Below are positions 1-8,584 of a DNA stretch of 64,000 nt, one piece after another. The notes beneath the pieces were generated by a model that had not been told where the DNA came from, searched no databases, and saw nothing but the letters and a program-made list of their open reading frames with translations. The DNA comes from Nostoc linckia z4. GTDB lineage: Bacteria > Cyanobacteriota > Cyanobacteriia > Cyanobacteriales > Nostocaceae. The position numbers and the translations under genes are program-made. Positions within the stretch are counted from its first letter, which is position 1, and each line of letters opens with the position of its first letter. The stretch spans positions 1-64,000 of the forward strand of contig NZ_LAHA01000009.1 of NCBI RefSeq assembly GCF_002608075.1. Reading direction: 5' to 3'.

Positions 1-70
1 AAGTCTTGAAATTACACCTCACACTTGGTTTCGTCGTCTATCCCTAAGCTGTTGGATCGCTCCGAAAGCC

Positions 71-170
71 TGTCATTGCGAGGAGGAACGACGAAGCAAT
101 CGCAAAAACCACGGGATTATGCGATTACTTCTCTACGAGACGCTTCGCGAACGCTTCGCTCGTAATGACA
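71..170. repeat. MITE-like element, about 100 bp
   Basis: The ends are imperfect inverted repeats: TGTCATTGCGAG on the left and, read on the other strand, TGTCATTACGAG on the right. The same ends delimit an inner segment of the two 170-bp elements at 42515 and 52933, so this is a family of small non-autonomous elements. No coding capacity is seen. Confidence 0.55.
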
Positions 171-240
171 GTTAAAATGGTCTTTACGGCTTGAAACCCT
201 TACAGATAGTACTTGTGTGTACACCGTAGCCCGAAGAGCG

Positions 241-303
241 GGGAGGGGATTAAGGGGTGGGGTGCAATGGCTGTGGGAATCATAACTAATTATGCGTACA
301 TGA
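241..303 (+). repeat. Interspersed repeat, copy 1
   Basis: The segment from about 263 to 303 (TGCAATGGCT, GGGAATCATAACTAATTATG, ACATGA) recurs in inverted orientation at 60771-60829 with few differences, and the flanking GGGGATTAAG part is also shared. The two copies lie about 60 kb apart near the ends of the window. No coding capacity is seen. Confidence 0.7.
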
Positions 304-375
304 TATAACTCCCCAGTCAACAATCAACAGTCATCAGTCACTACTCCCAATGCCCCATGCCCCATGCCCAATGCC

Positions 376-3300
376 CTAATTCCGTAACTTCTTAAGTTCT
401 GCATCTGTAAACGGATTTTTCCCCGCCCGTAAATCTTTCACCCAGCGCTGCCGTTGTGCTCTACTATTTTTATCCTGAGTCTGGGCGATGTATGCTTCAA
501 AATCCTCAATTGCTCCTTGGGTGTTTCCTGTTAGCGCCCTAGCCAAGCCGCGACTGTCACGAATGTTGCCATCTTCAGGTGCAAGTGCAACGGCTTTTTC
601 ACAGGCTGGTAACACATCAGCTGCTTGTTTTTGTAAACTCCCATCCCAGCATATTGCATGCCAAGAACTTGTAGGAATTTGCACTTTTGGTTCGAACTTG
701 AGAGCTGCGGTGTAAGCTGCTAGTGCTTCCTTAAATTTTTTCTGTTGTAAGGGATTATTTCCTTCATCAACTAAACGTTCAGCCTTGCCTTTGTTGACAA
801 ACTCTTTTGCTCTCGCCTGGGAATCAAACTTTAATTTATTATCCCACTGCTGTGCTTTGTTGAACTTTTTAACAGCGTTATTAATATCGTCGTTTCGCGC
901 TAACTTCTCACCTTGGATGACTAACACTGTCGCTGCTTGTGCCAACCCGGATGGAGTTTGGCAAGATTGCAACTCTTCTAACACTTCTGGATGGGCAATG
1001 AGGTAATTATTTAGCAAATTGCAACCACTGAGTAATAAATTATCTAAATCCAAATCCCATAAAATTATTGTTTTGTCATCACTAACAGAAGCTAACTGTT
1101 GTCCATTGGGGCTGTAGGCGACACTTCTGACCCAATTGCTATGACCAGTCAGGGTTTTCAAGAGTTGACCACTGCTGACATCCCAGATTTTGATGGTGCT
1201 GTCATCACTAGGAGAAGCTAACTGTTGTCCATTGGATCTGTAGGCGAGGCTATAGACCCAACTGGTATGACTAGTTAGGGTTTTGAGGGGTTTACCACTG
1301 CTGACATCCCAGATTTTGATGGTGCTGTCATAACTAGCAGAAGCTAACTGTTGTCCATTGGGGCTGTAGGCGACGCTAAAGACCGAACTGCTATGACCAG
1401 TCAGGGTTTTGAGGAGTTGACCACTGCTGACATCCCAGATTTTGATGGTGTTGTCATCACTAGCAGAAGCTAACTGTTGTCCATTGGGGCTGTAGGCGAC
1501 GCTATGAACAACATTGCTATGACCAGACAGAGTTTTGAGGAATTTACCACTGCTGACATCCCAGATTTTGATGGTGTTGTCAAAACTAGCAGAAGCTAAC
1601 TGTTGTCCATTGGGGCTGTAGGCGACGCTATGAACAACATTGCTATGACCAGACAGAGTTTTGAGGAGTTGACCATTGCTGACATCCCAGATTTTGATGG
1701 TGTTGTCATCACTAGCAGAAGCTAACTGTTGTCCATTGGGGCTGTAGGCGACGCTAAAGACCGAACTGCTATGACCCTTGAGGGATTTGAGGAGTTTACC
1801 ACTACTGACATCCCAGATTTTGATGGTGTTGTCAAAACTAGCAGAAGCTAACTGTTGTCCATTGGGGCTGTAGACGACGCTTGTGACCCCTCTGCTATGA
1901 CCCTTGAGGGATTTGAGGGGTTTACCACTGCTGACATCCCAGATTTTGATCGTCTTGTCAACACTAGCAGAAGCTAACTGTTGTCCATTGGGGCTGTAGG
2001 CGACACTAAAGACCCAACTGCTATGACCAGGCAGGGTTTTGAGGAGTTTAGCACTGCTAACATCCCAGATTTTGATGGTGTTGTCAACACTAGCAGAAGC
2101 TAACTGTTGTCCATTGGGGCTGTAGGCGACGCTATTGACCCTATCGCGACCAGGCAGGGATTTGAGGAGTTTACCACTGCTGACATTCCAGATTTTGATG
2201 GTGTTGTCATCACTAGCAGAAGCTAACTGTTGTCCATTGGGGCTGTAGGCGACGCTATTGACCCTATCGCTATGACCAGGCAGGGATTTGAGGAGTTTAC
2301 CACTACTGACATCCCAGATTTTGATGGTGTTGTCAACACTAGCAGAAGCTAACTGTTGTCCATTGGGGCTGTAGGCGACGCTTGTGACCCCTTTGCTATG
2401 ACCCTTGAAAGATTTGAGGAGTTTACCACTGCTGACATCCCAGATTTTGATCGTCTTGTCAAAACTAGCAGAAGCTAACTGTTGTCCATTGGGGCTGTAG
2501 GCGACGCTTGTGACCCCTTTGCTATGACCCTTGAGGGATTTGAGGAGTTTACCACTGCTGACATCCCAGATTTTGATGGTGTTGTCATCACTAGCAGAAG
2601 CTAACTGTTGTCCATTGGGGCTATAGGCGACACTAAAGACCCTATCGCTATGACCCTTGAGAGTTTTGAGGAGTTGACCACTGCTGACATCCCAGATTTT
2701 GATGGTGTTGTCATCACTAGCAGAAGCTAACTGTTGTCCATTGGGGCTATAGGCGACACTATTGACCCTATCGCTATGCCCTTCTAAGGTATTAACCTCG
2801 ATCGCTCGATTTTCTTTTTTTTCATTTGGCTTTAAATAAACCGCTTGCTGTAAAGTAAACACAGCGTGCATTAGGGTATCGCTTTCGTGCTGTGCCCAAA
2901 GTGTATGCTTGAGTTTGCTACTTCCCCTTAAGGCTGTGATTAAAGCATCTGGATATTGTCCGGAGATAGCAAAGGCTTCAGAAGAATTATTGATGGCGTT
3001 AATTTGACTAACATTTGCCTCTACTGACCACTGGAATGTTCCCGCAGCTAAAGCAGCAAATCCTAAACCTGCGGTGATGGAACCAAAAAGGGCGCGTTTG
3101 AGAACGCGATTGAGTTTAACTTCACTTTGTTTTCTTTGTTCTCGTTCTTTTTGCAGTTCCGCCATCACTTGCTTTAACTTCGGTTCCTGTTGCTGGCGGA
3201 TAAAGGCGGCGATGTAGTCATGTACCAGTTGATAACGGTCAGCCGGATTCTCTGGTAACAAAACCACTAAGCCGGATTCGACAAAAATTTCTAATATTAA

Positions 3301-6192
3301 ATCTAAGTTGGAGGGGGAGATGGGGAGATGGGGAGATGGGGAGAATTTAGTTTTGTCAGCTTCTTCGCTTAATGCGTGTAAATCCCGTTCCAACTCAGCG
3401 CGAGTTTTTAGCGGACGAGTTCCTTTTTCATCTGTCAGCAAATACATTAATAATTCCGCCATTTGCTGATTTTCCACACCGCAATCATTAACAACTTCAT
3501 CCAAATAACGCTTAACCAGTTGTTCTTTAGTACCGCGTTGCTGATATTCTGCCAGAGTTGTAATGTTCTCCGTTTGTAACTGCGCCCCCACAACTTGTAA
3601 TTCAATAGGACGCACTTCACCCAATTCTGCGGCTAAGTCTTCTACGAGTTGTTCGACTAAAGCCGCTTCCAAACGAAAGCTAGTATTTTCCGTTAAACGC
3701 TGGATAATTGATTTGGCATCATCAGGTGAGAAGTTCCCCAATTTGTAAAGCACGTTATTACTGAGAATGTCATTGCCAATAATTTTCAGACTGGGCAAAT
3801 CATTGCACTCTAGCAAGTAATGGATGTAATCCACCCGCAGCGATAAGATAACTTTCAGCGATAAAACATTGAGACACTCTCCCAAAAACTCAAAGAATTG
3901 CCTTCTTTGTGTTGGTTCGGTGTAAACAAAGAAAAATTCCTCAAATTGGTCAAAAATTAGTACTGTGCGGAGGTTACGCTGTTCGTTTTCGCGAAGTTGA
4001 ATGAGTAGAGAGTTAGGAGTTAGGAGTGAGGAGTTAGGAGTTAGGAGTGAGGAGTTAGGAGTTAGGAGTGAGGAATTAGGAGTTTGAGTGTTTGAGGTGG
4101 ATGAACGGGGTTCTGAGGTGGAAGGTTGAGGTTGTGAACTAGAATGTTGAGGTTTTAAACGAGAACGTTCAGGTTTTAAACTAGAACGTTCCAGTTCTAA
4201 ACTAGAATGTTCGGGTTCTAAACTAGAATGTTCGGGTTCTAAACGAGAACGTTCGGGTTCTAAACGAGAATGTTCGGGTTCTAAACGAGAATGTTCGGGT
4301 TCTAAATGAGAATGTTCTGGTTCTAAATGAGAACGTTCCGGTTCCGAAGTCGAAGTTCGGAGTTCTGAGGTCGAACCTTGAAGTTCTAACTCTGCCTCAT
4401 CCTCACATCTCCCCATCTCCCCATCTCCCCATCCCCGCGTCAGACCGTCCCCGCGTCCCCCCGTCTCCTCCACTCCCAAAAGCCGCCCCAACTCTTCCAC
4501 CCAATTGGTGTAAACGCGCATCGTTACAGGTAAATTATCTTGAATACCTATTGCTTGATTCTTTAAAGCTGGCACAAGTCCTGCATTCACTAGGGAACTT
4601 TTACCTACACCTGATTGCCCGTGAATTACTATCAACTTTTTATCTGGACGGCCAATGCGTTCAATTAAACGTTCTACATCCAATTGACGACCAGATGCAG
4701 CTATTTCTGGGGCAATACTATCTTTATTATCAACGCGCAGCTGTGCAAATCCTGTGGCTCCTACTTGTTTTGTCGCCTGTAATCTCCCAGCACCAATAAA
4801 CGCCCGCAAACCAAATTGCTGTTCCACGGAACGCTGTTGCTGTTTGGTTTCATAGGCTTTGAGATATGCTTTTTCCTCGAAATAAAGCTTTTGCAAATGA
4901 TGGAGAATGTTGAGATAAAGCTTTAAATCTACCTGCGGATTGCCGATATCTTTGGCTGTTTCTAAGTTCTGAATTGCTTGTTGATAGTCTCCTAAATGAT
5001 ATTGAGAACGAGCTAAAAGATATCGATAAAGACTTAAATCATTGAGTAGGGTGAGAGAGCTATTTGCCCCTACAATATTTCCCACAATATTTATGGCTTG
5101 CTGGGCAAATTTATTTGCTTCTAAGGAGCGTTCCTCAGCTAAAGCTACTTCGGCTAAAAAGCCGTAATCCTTTGCTAGTTCTGTAGATTGATTATCAGCT
5201 TGATGTATCTTTAATGCATATTCGGCAAGATTTCTTAAATGTTTCCATTCTTGTAAATCACGCAAGATAACACCAAATTTAAATATGGAATTGGCAATTA
5301 ATTGTTTATTTTTAGTAATTAAATTGATATATTCATGAATATAATGCCGAGTGTGTTGCCAATCTAAATGATTAATATCTGGAGTTTTAAAAGCTTTGAG
5401 ATAATAGCAAAATGCAATATCGCCAATAATTTGAATTTCCTGTGCTGTAAAATTAATTTGCCTAAAAAGCGCTAAAGCCACTTGATAATGTTCTAAGGCT
5501 AGGTCGATTTTGTGATTTACTTGTTTGACGAAACCCAACAAAGAAAATAAATTAGCTTTTAGTTCTGGGCTGGCATCTTGTAATTCTAGTGATAAATCTC
5601 TCTGGGCTGCTGCTAATTCTGTTTCTAAAACTCGATAAGCATCTAAATTTAAATTGAGGTTATTGTTAAAGTATTGCTCGGCAAGTTGTTGGATGAAATT
5701 GCTTAAGTCATGCTGAGCGATCGCAAAATTTTTCGTAGTAGCCCAACTCTCAAAATCTGGAGCTAATTGCATCAGTTGTTTGTAGATTTCATCATCAATC
5801 CACAACACCAAGGGAAAAGCAAAGTTCTTGCGAAACTCCTCCCGCACCTGATTAGCAGAAGTCAATATCGCAGCTAAATTCGGCACTGTCTCTAAACCCA
5901 CAACCATGATGCAAGCTGGTAGGTTCTCGTCAAATTTGTCGCGAATGGCTGTGTAAAGAGTTTTGTGAGATGGCTGTAACACCAACAGCTGAATTTCAAC
6001 TTGACAGATTTCTTGCAATCTTTGGATCAGGCGATCGCGCAGTTTGGCATAATTACATCGTGCCAAAATCAGCTTAAATTGTGCCACAGAAGATTCAATC
6101 GCCCATGCTAATTGTTGCAAAGAACGTAGGGGTAGCTCGTCGTAGACATCGTTGTCAACAGGGTTAACTTTGGGCGGTTGGGAGTCTGTCAT
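376..6192 (-). CDS. Giant TPR-NTPase-WD40 STAND protein
   Basis: A 1938-residue signal-transduction NTPase. Residues ~1-170 form an N-terminal domain found in cyanobacterial STAND proteins (FPLVLWIDDE), ~190-470 look like TPR helices, and the NTPase has Walker A GQSGVGKSS (~525) and Walker B TVLIFDQFEEFF (~740). A hydrophobic segment lies near 1035-1055 (SITAGLGFAALAAG). Fourteen WD40 units of 42 residues follow (~1130-1715), enough for two seven-bladed propellers, then TPR-like helices to the end. The linker between the Walker motifs is swollen by repeat-derived sequence: a heptapeptide LEPEHSR-type array and TPNSSLL units. One WD40 unit has GRD where the others have GHSD. STAND proteins of this build act as ligand-triggered switches in signalling or conflict systems; the ligand and effector here are unknown. 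It probably follows the small genes and the AAA ATPase upstream. Confidence 0.9.
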   Translation of the reverse strand: MTDSQPPKVNPVDNDVYDELPLRSLQQLAWAIESSVAQFKLILARCNYAKLRDRLIQRLQEICQVEIQLLVLQPSHKTLYTAIRDKFDENLPACIMVVGLETVPNLAAILTSANQVREEFRKNFAFPLVLWIDDEIYKQLMQLAPDFESWATTKNFAIAQHDLSNFIQQLAEQYFNNNLNLNLDAYRVLETELAAAQRDLSLELQDASPELKANLFSLLGFVKQVNHKIDLALEHYQVALALFRQINFTAQEIQIIGDIAFCYYLKAFKTPDINHLDWQHTRHYIHEYINLITKNKQLIANSIFKFGVILRDLQEWKHLRNLAEYALKIHQADNQSTELAKDYGFLAEVALAEERSLEANKFAQQAINIVGNIVGANSSLTLLNDLSLYRYLLARSQYHLGDYQQAIQNLETAKDIGNPQVDLKLYLNILHHLQKLYFEEKAYLKAYETKQQQRSVEQQFGLRAFIGAGRLQATKQVGATGFAQLRVDNKDSIAPEIAASGRQLDVERLIERIGRPDKKLIVIHGQSGVGKSSLVNAGLVPALKNQAIGIQDNLPVTMRVYTNWVEELGRLLGVEETGGRGDGLTRGWGDGEMGRCEDEAELELQGSTSELRTSTSEPERSHLEPEHSHLEPEHSRLEPEHSRLEPERSRLEPEHSSLEPEHSSLELERSSLKPERSRLKPQHSSSQPQPSTSEPRSSTSNTQTPNSSLLTPNSSLLTPNSSLLTPNSLLIQLRENEQRNLRTVLIFDQFEEFFFVYTEPTQRRQFFEFLGECLNVLSLKVILSLRVDYIHYLLECNDLPSLKIIGNDILSNNVLYKLGNFSPDDAKSIIQRLTENTSFRLEAALVEQLVEDLAAELGEVRPIELQVVGAQLQTENITTLAEYQQRGTKEQLVKRYLDEVVNDCGVENQQMAELLMYLLTDEKGTRPLKTRAELERDLHALSEEADKTKFSPSPHLPISPSNLDLILEIFVESGLVVLLPENPADRYQLVHDYIAAFIRQQQEPKLKQVMAELQKEREQRKQSEVKLNRVLKRALFGSITAGLGFAALAAGTFQWSVEANVSQINAINNSSEAFAISGQYPDALITALRGSSKLKHTLWAQHESDTLMHAVFTLQQAVYLKPNEKKENRAIEVNTLEGHSDRVNSVAYSPNGQQLASASDDNTIKIWDVSSGQLLKTLKGHSDRVFSVAYSPNGQQLASASDDNTIKIWDVSSGKLLKSLKGHSKGVTSVAYSPNGQQLASASFDKTIKIWDVSSGKLLKSFKGHSKGVTSVAYSPNGQQLASASVDNTIKIWDVSSGKLLKSLPGHSDRVNSVAYSPNGQQLASASDDNTIKIWNVSSGKLLKSLPGRDRVNSVAYSPNGQQLASASVDNTIKIWDVSSAKLLKTLPGHSSWVFSVAYSPNGQQLASASVDKTIKIWDVSSGKPLKSLKGHSRGVTSVVYSPNGQQLASASFDNTIKIWDVSSGKLLKSLKGHSSSVFSVAYSPNGQQLASASDDNTIKIWDVSNGQLLKTLSGHSNVVHSVAYSPNGQQLASASFDNTIKIWDVSSGKFLKTLSGHSNVVHSVAYSPNGQQLASASDDNTIKIWDVSSGQLLKTLTGHSSSVFSVAYSPNGQQLASASYDSTIKIWDVSSGKPLKTLTSHTSWVYSLAYRSNGQQLASPSDDSTIKIWDVSSGQLLKTLTGHSNWVRSVAYSPNGQQLASVSDDKTIILWDLDLDNLLLSGCNLLNNYLIAHPEVLEELQSCQTPSGLAQAATVLVIQGEKLARNDDINNAVKKFNKAQQWDNKLKFDSQARAKEFVNKGKAERLVDEGNNPLQQKKFKEALAAYTAALKFEPKVQIPTSSWHAICWDGSLQKQAADVLPACEKAVALAPEDGNIRDSRGLARALTGNTQGAIEDFEAYIAQTQDKNSRAQRQRWVKDLRAGKNPFTDAELKKLRN
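1045..2790 (-). repeat. Tandem 126-bp repeats encoding WD40 units
   Basis: About fourteen consecutive 126-bp units each encode a 42-residue WD40 repeat with the core SVAYSPNGQQLASAS and IKIWDVSSG. Units are nearly identical at the DNA level, including synonymous positions, which points to recent duplication or gene conversion. Differences cluster in the loop residues after the GHS motif (DRV, KGV, SSV, NVV, SWV), the positions facing the propeller surface. Confidence 0.9.
4000..4345 (-). repeat. In-frame short repeats inside the STAND gene
   Basis: From about 4010 to 4080 the sequence is the GAGTTAGGAGTTAG-type intergenic repeat, read in frame as TPNSSLL units. From about 4130 to 4345 there is a 21-bp repeat (TTCTAAACGAGAATGTTCGGG type) encoding about eleven LEPEHSR-like heptads. 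The GGGGAGAT repeat also appears in frame near 3310-3345 and 4405-4435. All lie in the reading frame without stops, in the NTPase linker region. Confidence 0.85.
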
Positions 6193-6234
6193 ACCAATTT
6201 TGGATTTTGGATTTTGGATTTTGGATTAAAAAAA

Positions 6235-6357
6235 CTAGGGCGAATGGAATTCGCGGCTATACAAACAAAGTCCGCCTCCGCGGACTAAGAAAAAATTGAG
6301 GTTTTTAAACCCACCTCCGTGGGTTTTGCCTGTGTAACTGCGGTTTCTAACCGCCCA
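6235..6357. repeat. Interspersed repeat with several hairpins
   Basis: This gap between the STAND gene and the small genes upstream holds palindromes: GTCCGCCTCCGCGGAC (loop CTCC), AACCCACCTCCGTGGGTT, and GCGGTTTCTAACCGC. Serial small hairpins of this kind are typical of dispersed repeats in Nostoc-type genomes. Just before it (6193-6230) are TTTTGGA repeats. It could attenuate transcription into the STAND gene, but no T-tract terminator is evident. Confidence 0.55.
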
Positions 6358-6381
6358 TTTCGTGTTAATTTGACCACAAAA

Positions 6382-6570
6382 TTAAATTTCCTGGCGTTTT
6401 AATTCTTGTATCAATACTTGAGTGCGTTTACTAGCTTCTCTTGCTTGTTGTCTAAAATACTTGGCTTGCTGACGGTCAGTTAAACAAACTTCAGATGCTT
6501 TTCTACTAAATTCAACAGTTTGTTTGCTGAGTTCTTGAATACGAATTTTTAACTCTTGGATTGTTTTCAT
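6382..6570 (-). CDS. Small charged coiled-coil protein, unknown function
   Basis: A 62-residue protein, MKTIQELKIRIQELSKQ at the start, rich in Lys, Arg, Gln and Glu with a heptad-like pattern, so probably one or two amphipathic helices. No family is recognised. The ATG overlaps the stop of another small open frame upstream (ATGA), which suggests translational coupling and supports both as real genes. It lies between an AAA-type ATPase gene and the giant STAND gene, all on one strand. A structural or regulatory partner of one of those ATPases is possible but unproven. Confidence 0.6.
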   Translation of the reverse strand: MKTIQELKIRIQELSKQTVEFSRKASEVCLTDRQQAKYFRQQAREASKRTQVLIQELKRQEI

Positions 6571-6743
6571 ATCTCCTCTTGTTCTGAAATTACAATCTCT
6601 AAATTTTCTATTTCTTCATAAAGTCTATCTGCTCTACTAGCTAGTAAACTAGCATCTTCAAAATCATTGTTTTCTACAGCTTTATCCGAAGCTAAGTACA
6701 ATTCTTCTGTAATTTTGTGCAATTGTGTGTAAGCTTTTAACAA
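6567..6743 (-). CDS. Small acidic helical protein, overlapping the next gene
   Basis: Reading the minus strand gives an open frame ending ...RLYEEIENLEIVISEQEEI, whose TGA overlaps the ATG of the next small gene by four bases. No ATG is available in frame. The likely start is TTG at 6743 (58 residues); an ATT at 6770 just after an in-frame TAA would add ten. The protein is acidic and helical, with a heptad-like ASRADRLYEEIENLE segment. The coupled ATGA junction and protein-like composition are the evidence that it is real. Function is unknown; the basic neighbour could form a coiled coil with it. Confidence 0.5.
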   Translation of the reverse strand: MLKAYTQLHKITEELYLASDKAVENNDFEDASLLASRADRLYEEIENLEIVISEQEEI

Positions 6744-6797
6744 AACATTTTTGGTTTCTGGTTTGATAATTTAATTATTTTTCGGTTCCCTGATTCC

Positions 6798-8144
6798 TCA
6801 CTGTAATTCCCTTGCTTCTTGCAAAATCGGGTTAACGTCAAACCAAGATTCACCGCTATCGCGATATTCAAACACAAAGCGGCTGCGGATTAATTTTTGG
6901 TATCCTTGGTCATCGCTGACTTTTTTGTTTTGCTTGACGTGTCGTAGCAGTTGCCATTCTTCGTCGGAAATGGGCATGATCATTTCGTTGCGACGGGCGC
7001 GAATAACTTGGTCTAAGGTATCACGCGATAAGGGAAGCGCCATTTCTTCCATAATCCAAGTGTTCAGCAGTCTAAGTAAGTCTCGCACGTGACCGCCACT
7101 CAATTTACATAGGCGGTCTAGGGTGGCAGGATTATCAAAAACTTCAGTAATCTTACTCAAGCGATCGTCTGGCTGCAAGTCAGGAAAGGCTCTCGCTAGC
7201 ACCATCTGTTTCATCAGTGCCATTCCCTGTTCGTGGACGCTACCATCGGGCCATTGTAGTGGTACCATCGGCAATACTTTCGGGTCTTCGGGGAATCGCT
7301 GGGTAAGCATTCCGTAATCGTTGGAAAATTTCAAAGACAGGGGCATGGTATAAATTAAATGACAATTCAGTTTTGTCAAAAATTCACCCTGGTCTACAAA
7401 TAAATATTCCTGCTGCGGACGACCCCAAGCTTTGACGCGATTATCTATGCGGTCGAGATTATCGACAATGACCACCAGACCTTGTTTACCCTGTTGTTTT
7501 AGTTTAGCGATCGCTGGTTCCAATAATTCCCGATTAATCGCTTCTAACAAGGTAGTTTTCTGTGGTGCTAAATATTGATTGAGTTTTGTCCGTAATGTGG
7601 GGTCGCTTTTCATCTTGGTGGTGATTTCACCAATACCAAAAGCCAAAGATAGCTTTTCTTTGTCGCCACTGACACCAACATCGACACCACCCAGCTTGAC
7701 TTTTGCTCCTGTGACTTCGGAGTTTAAGACCTTCCACGCACCTTGGAGTAAATCGTTAAACTTGCTGGTTTCCTCCAGTGTAATTTTATCCAGACTTTGA
7801 CTGACGCGCCGAGCGATGGCCAGCAACACATCTGCAATATCCACATCAGTCATTTCCAAGTCTTCGCTAGACTCGAAATACACTACCTGAAAATCTGATT
7901 TTTCCAGTTCTGCCTGTAGCCTTAATAATTCCGTTGATTTTCCACAGCCAATATGCCCAGTAAATAAAGTACAAGTAGGTTCATTGGGCTTGAAAAAAGT
8001 AATTTTTTGCTTCAGCTTACCAATAATATCTCCGCCTCGCACCCCAGAAAAATCAATGTAGTATTTTACATCTGACATATTGTTGACGAACAAAGTTCGA
8101 CTGGGGTCACTAGCCTGAAAAAATGCTCGTAAATCTATGGACAT
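6798..8144 (-). CDS. AAA-type P-loop ATPase
   Basis: A 448-residue ATPase. Walker A is GHIGCGKST (~63-71), Walker B is GLVVIVDNLDRI (~225-236), and the region after it contains GGHVRDLLRLLNTW, typical of the lid of STAND/Orc-like AAA ATPases. The C-terminus (EEWQLLRHVKQNKKVSDD, then FVFEYRDSG) resembles a winged helix. No transmembrane segment is seen. It is probably the first gene of an operon with the two small coiled-coil genes and perhaps the giant STAND gene. The physiological role is unknown; similar ATPases occur beside signalling and anti-phage genes, but that is context only. Confidence 0.75.
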   Translation of the reverse strand: MSIDLRAFFQASDPSRTLFVNNMSDVKYYIDFSGVRGGDIIGKLKQKITFFKPNEPTCTLFTGHIGCGKSTELLRLQAELEKSDFQVVYFESSEDLEMTDVDIADVLLAIARRVSQSLDKITLEETSKFNDLLQGAWKVLNSEVTGAKVKLGGVDVGVSGDKEKLSLAFGIGEITTKMKSDPTLRTKLNQYLAPQKTTLLEAINRELLEPAIAKLKQQGKQGLVVIVDNLDRIDNRVKAWGRPQQEYLFVDQGEFLTKLNCHLIYTMPLSLKFSNDYGMLTQRFPEDPKVLPMVPLQWPDGSVHEQGMALMKQMVLARAFPDLQPDDRLSKITEVFDNPATLDRLCKLSGGHVRDLLRLLNTWIMEEMALPLSRDTLDQVIRARRNEMIMPISDEEWQLLRHVKQNKKVSDDQGYQKLIRSRFVFEYRDSGESWFDVNPILQEARELQ

Positions 8145-8501
8145 AAATCTGGTGATATAGTTTTTTATGTAACTAAATTTATCCTTGCTATCAAGGATAA
8201 ACTTAGTTACAGCATTTTAGATGAATATTTCGGATTGACGCAAAGAAGGGGAGACGCTCTTACACGGAGAATTTTTAATCATAAGTGATTATCCGAGCTT
8301 TATCGGGAAAGGCAGAGGGCAGGAGGCTCAGTTGGCTTTTATGGAATTCTGGTTCCTGTCTTCTGCCCGTTACCGGAGGCGAACTTGCGGTTTAAGACCC
8401 CCACTGAACTCTTGTTCAGTGGCTCCAAGTCAGGAGGGTTCTGACTTGATCCTTCTGCCCTCTGCCATCTGCCTTCTGCCTTCTTCAAATGAGTTACGAA
8501 C
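8145..8501. other. Intergenic region without a supported gene
   Basis: The stretch holds GATTGACGC and CTTCTGCC-type repeats (CTTCTGCCCTCTGCCATCTGCC near 8450) and low-complexity tracts. Open frames on the plus strand at 8332-8574 and 8489-8686 run through repeats and the terminator hairpin and do not look like proteins. Confidence 0.6.
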
Positions 8502-8536
8502 AAAAAAATCCCCGACTTGTCGAAGAAGTTGGGGAT
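8502..8536 (-). terminator. Rho-independent terminator of the SPFH gene
   Basis: Read on the minus strand, ATCCCCAACTT, a short loop, then AAGTCGGGGAT form an 11-bp stem with one mismatch or wobble, followed immediately by seven Ts. It lies about 50 bases past the stop codon of the SPFH gene, exactly where a terminator is expected. Confidence 0.85.
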
Positions 8537-8584
8537 CTGAGCCTTTGGGTATTTGCGTTCTGGCTCTACTCTAAATTCATGTTG

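Larger units (their letters stand above)
1..375. repeat. Intergenic repeat region
   Basis: No supportable gene is seen here. The stretch holds a MITE-like element (71-170, listed separately), one copy of an interspersed repeat (241-303), and short tandem repeats near 310-375 of the CAACAGTCA and ATGCCCC types. The one longer open frame, on the minus strand at 117-323, runs through the repeat material and gives a composition unlike a real protein. Confidence 0.7.

Noticed and set aside
117-323. 68-codon minus-strand frame
   Set aside because: Runs through interspersed and tandem repeats; no protein-like features.
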